Shown here: one piece after another, positions 5,087 to 6,016 of the stretch
How positions within the stretch are numbered: the first letter of the stretch is position 1
Layout: each line of letters begins with the position of its first letter
Origin: Candidatus Pacearchaeota archaeon
GTDB taxonomy: Archaea > Nanobdellota > Nanobdellia > Pacearchaeales > GW2011-AR1
Reading direction: 5' to 3'
DNA: 6,016 nt
NCBI GenBank assembly: GCA_016186375.1
Contig: JACPLS010000069.1
Coordinates: 1-6,016 of the forward strand
The notes under the pieces: model-generated
Seen by the model: the letters and a program-made list of their open reading frames with translations, nothing else
Databases searched by the model: none
Told to the model about the DNA's origin: nothing
Position numbers and translations under genes: made by a program

Positions 5087-5445
5087 ATGACAAGGAAATA
5101 ACGATATTAAACTTAAATTATCAAGACTTTCTTACATACTTAAGCATAAATCTAACTGTTTCAATAACAATTGTAGTTGGCTACGTATTCTATGAACTAG
5201 TTGCTTGGGTAAATCAGTCAGAGATATCAAAGATTAGTGGATTACTATCTATATTTGCTATAATCATTATTTCCCTAGCCATACACTTCTGGTTTTACTA
5301 TAAGAAAGAGGATATAAAAAAGGATATATCAAGAAAATTTAACTTTTTTGAGAGGAGTAAAAGATATATACCTACCAAAGTGTTATATTCTAAGAATGCT
5401 ACTATAATAGTGGGAGAAAATAAGGACAATGCAAATAGGAGTTAA
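5080..5445 (+). CDS. 121-aa two-helix membrane protein with basic cytosolic tail
   Basis: The protein has an N-terminal polar segment (1-20), membrane helices at about 21-43 and 52-74, and a strongly basic C-terminal region (75-104, with KKEDIKKDISRK and ERSKRYIPTK) that should lie in the cytoplasm. The tail then runs through YSKNATIIVGEN to an Asn-rich end. No catalytic motif or known family is visible. The start overlaps the upstream gene by seven bases and the end overlaps the LamG gene by 17, so all three are probably made from one mRNA. The frame is offset by one from that of the LamG gene, so a frameshift splitting a membrane-anchored LamG protein is a possibility, but the two reading frames overlap cleanly with an ATG for the second, which favours separate genes. 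Confidence 0.65.
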   Translation: MVDDKEITILNLNYQDFLTYLSINLTVSITIVVGYVFYELVAWVNQSEISKISGLLSIFAIIIISLAIHFWFYYKKEDIKKDISRKFNFFERSKRYIPTKVLYSKNATIIVGENKDNANRS

Positions 5446-5797
5446 AGAACAACACATAGAAGACTTAACAAAAAATACGCAAATGAACGTAGAAGAAGGG
5501 TCTATAACTTTTTGGATTGATGTAAATAAAGTTAAATATAACGATAATCAAGCGACTATTTTGCTTAATTGGGGAAATAAGGATGGCTCATTATTTATAG
5601 TAAAGGATAGCGATAATAAATTAAAATTCTTTCATGTATATTATGGTTTTGGTAGAACGGATGCTGAAATTGACGTAAGAGACTTATCTTCTGGTGAAAA
5701 ACATATGGTGGCGGTTACTTGGAGTGTCCCTAAGAAAGAGATTAACTTATACATTGATGGTGGAAAAAGAAAGGTAAAAAGTTTAATCAAATATTAA
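5429..5797 (+). CDS. LamG-like (concanavalin A fold) protein, probably truncated at its C-terminus
   Basis: The 122-aa product matches the beta-sandwich pattern of LamG/concanavalin A-like domains: EEGSITFWIDVNK (22-34), ATILLNWGNKDGSLFIVKD (42-60), NKLKFFHVYYGFGR (63-76), then HMVAVTWSVPKKEINLYIDG (92-111), in which H-x-V-A-V-T-W...I-x-L-Y-I-D-G is the most recognisable segment. Such domains usually bind sugars or proteins, often outside the cell, but no signal peptide is present here, so the domain would stay in the cytoplasm unless linked to the membrane through its partners. LamG domains normally carry about 20 more residues after Y-I-D-G; here only 11 follow, mostly basic. The stop at 5795-5797 is one base from the stop of the convergent transposase, so the insertion sequence probably supplied this ending. 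GGGAG at 5412-5416 is a weak ribosome binding site. Confidence 0.72.
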   Translation: MQIGVKEQHIEDLTKNTQMNVEEGSITFWIDVNKVKYNDNQATILLNWGNKDGSLFIVKDSDNKLKFFHVYYGFGRTDAEIDVRDLSSGEKHMVAVTWSVPKKEINLYIDGGKRKVKSLIKY

Positions 5798-5806
5798 ATC
5801 AAATAT
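5785..5806 (+). repeat. Two 10-bp direct repeats at the LamG/transposase junction
   Basis: AATCAAATAT occurs at 5785-5794 and again at 5797-5806, separated by TA. The pair spans both stop codons (LamG 5795-5797 and transposase 5799-5801). It may be a short local duplication near the end of the insertion sequence, part of its terminal region, or chance in AT-rich DNA. Confidence 0.5.
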
Positions 5807-6016
5807 ACTTAGATAAAATAGTTAAATTATAACAAAGCACTTTCAACAACATTTCATTATCTCTAGCCATTACATTTCTAGTCCTTAACCAATTCATAAA
5901 CTTCTTCTTGAGTAATGAAAAGAATCCTTCTATGATTACTCTGTATCTATAAATTTCGTGCCAATATTCTTTATCATTCTTCCAGATGTAAAAAGCATCT
6001 TTCCATGCCTTGCTTT
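5799..6016 (-). CDS. DDE transposase of the IS4/IS5 superfamily, C-terminal part (partial)
   Basis: The minus strand is open from 6014 to a TGA at 5799-5801 and encodes the last 71 residues of a transposase; the start lies beyond the right edge. It carries the full C-terminal signature Y-x2-R-x3-E-x6-K: Y22, R25, E29 and K36 of the visible part, in IYRYRVIIEGFFSLLKKKF (bases 5907-5951). E29 is the catalytic glutamate of the DDE triad; the two aspartates must lie upstream, outside the window. The end, RDNEMLLKVLCYNLTILSKYI, with its N-E...YNL pattern, is also usual for this group. The visible part has no stop or frameshift and could belong to an active enzyme. The exact IS family cannot be fixed from this part. 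Confidence 0.88.
   Translation of the reverse strand, partial: SKAWKDAFYIWKNDKEYWHEIYRYRVIIEGFFSLLKKKFMNWLRTRNVMARDNEMLLKVLCYNLTILSKYI
5799..6016 (-). mobile_element. Insertion sequence, one end only
   Basis: The transposase fragment marks an insertion sequence whose body runs off the right edge. Its inner boundary is not defined: the terminal inverted repeat should lie left of 5799, within the last codons of the LamG gene, but the partner repeat is outside the window so it cannot be matched. Confidence 0.65.

Noticed and set aside
5080..5797. Frameshifted single membrane-anchored LamG gene
   Set aside because: The two frames overlap by 17 bases, the second has its own ATG and a stop lies just upstream in its frame (5408-5410), so two coupled genes explain the sequence more simply; kept only as an alternative.

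Overview
The window looks like an AT-rich archaeal genome. The evidence is an archaeal-type uL15, a SecY of the archaeal/eukaryotic Sec61-alpha type, an EMC3/TMCO1-family (DUF106) membrane insertase homologue, TATA-box promoters set 27-29 bases before start codons, and ATGA stop/start overlaps. The compact genes, low G+C and reduced spc-type operon fit a DPANN lineage (Woesearchaeota/Pacearchaeota-like). That placement is inference from style, not from a marker search.

Layout. (1) Bases 1-706 are the tail of a ribosomal-protein operon: the last 15 codons of an unidentified gene, a 72-aa rubredoxin-like zinc ribbon, and uL15. They are linked by ATGA overlaps and strong Shine-Dalgarno sites. 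(2) Bases 707-3063 hold three genes, each with its own TATA-like element and apparently leaderless: secY, an unknown 124-aa helical protein in the place where many archaea carry adenylate kinase, and a short DUF106/EMC3-type insertase. SecY and the EMC3-like protein would cooperate in membrane-protein translocation and insertion. A perfect 10-bp inverted repeat covers the stop codon of the insertase gene. (3) Bases 3088-4335 on the minus strand encode an MFS transporter of the UMF1/Atg22-like type, convergent with the insertase gene. (4) Bases 4336-4663 form a divergent regulatory region with a good TATA box, a possible 32-aa micro-ORF and three 9-bp direct repeats at an exact 20-bp period. 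(5) Bases 4664-5797 are an accessory block: three small two-helix membrane proteins of unknown function, the first with a His-rich N-terminus, then a LamG-like (concanavalin A fold) protein. The last three genes overlap and look translationally coupled. (6) Bases 5799-6016 on the minus strand are the C-terminal 71 codons of a DDE transposase with a complete Y-2-R-3-E-6-K motif. Its stop codon lies one base from the stop of the LamG gene, so the insertion sequence probably cut off the end of that gene.

The most notable items are the uncharacterised small-membrane-protein/LamG cluster, the 20-bp-period repeat array upstream of it, the zinc ribbon with a shortened CxC knuckle inside the ribosomal operon, and the uniform TATA-to-ATG spacing that implies leaderless transcription for most first genes.
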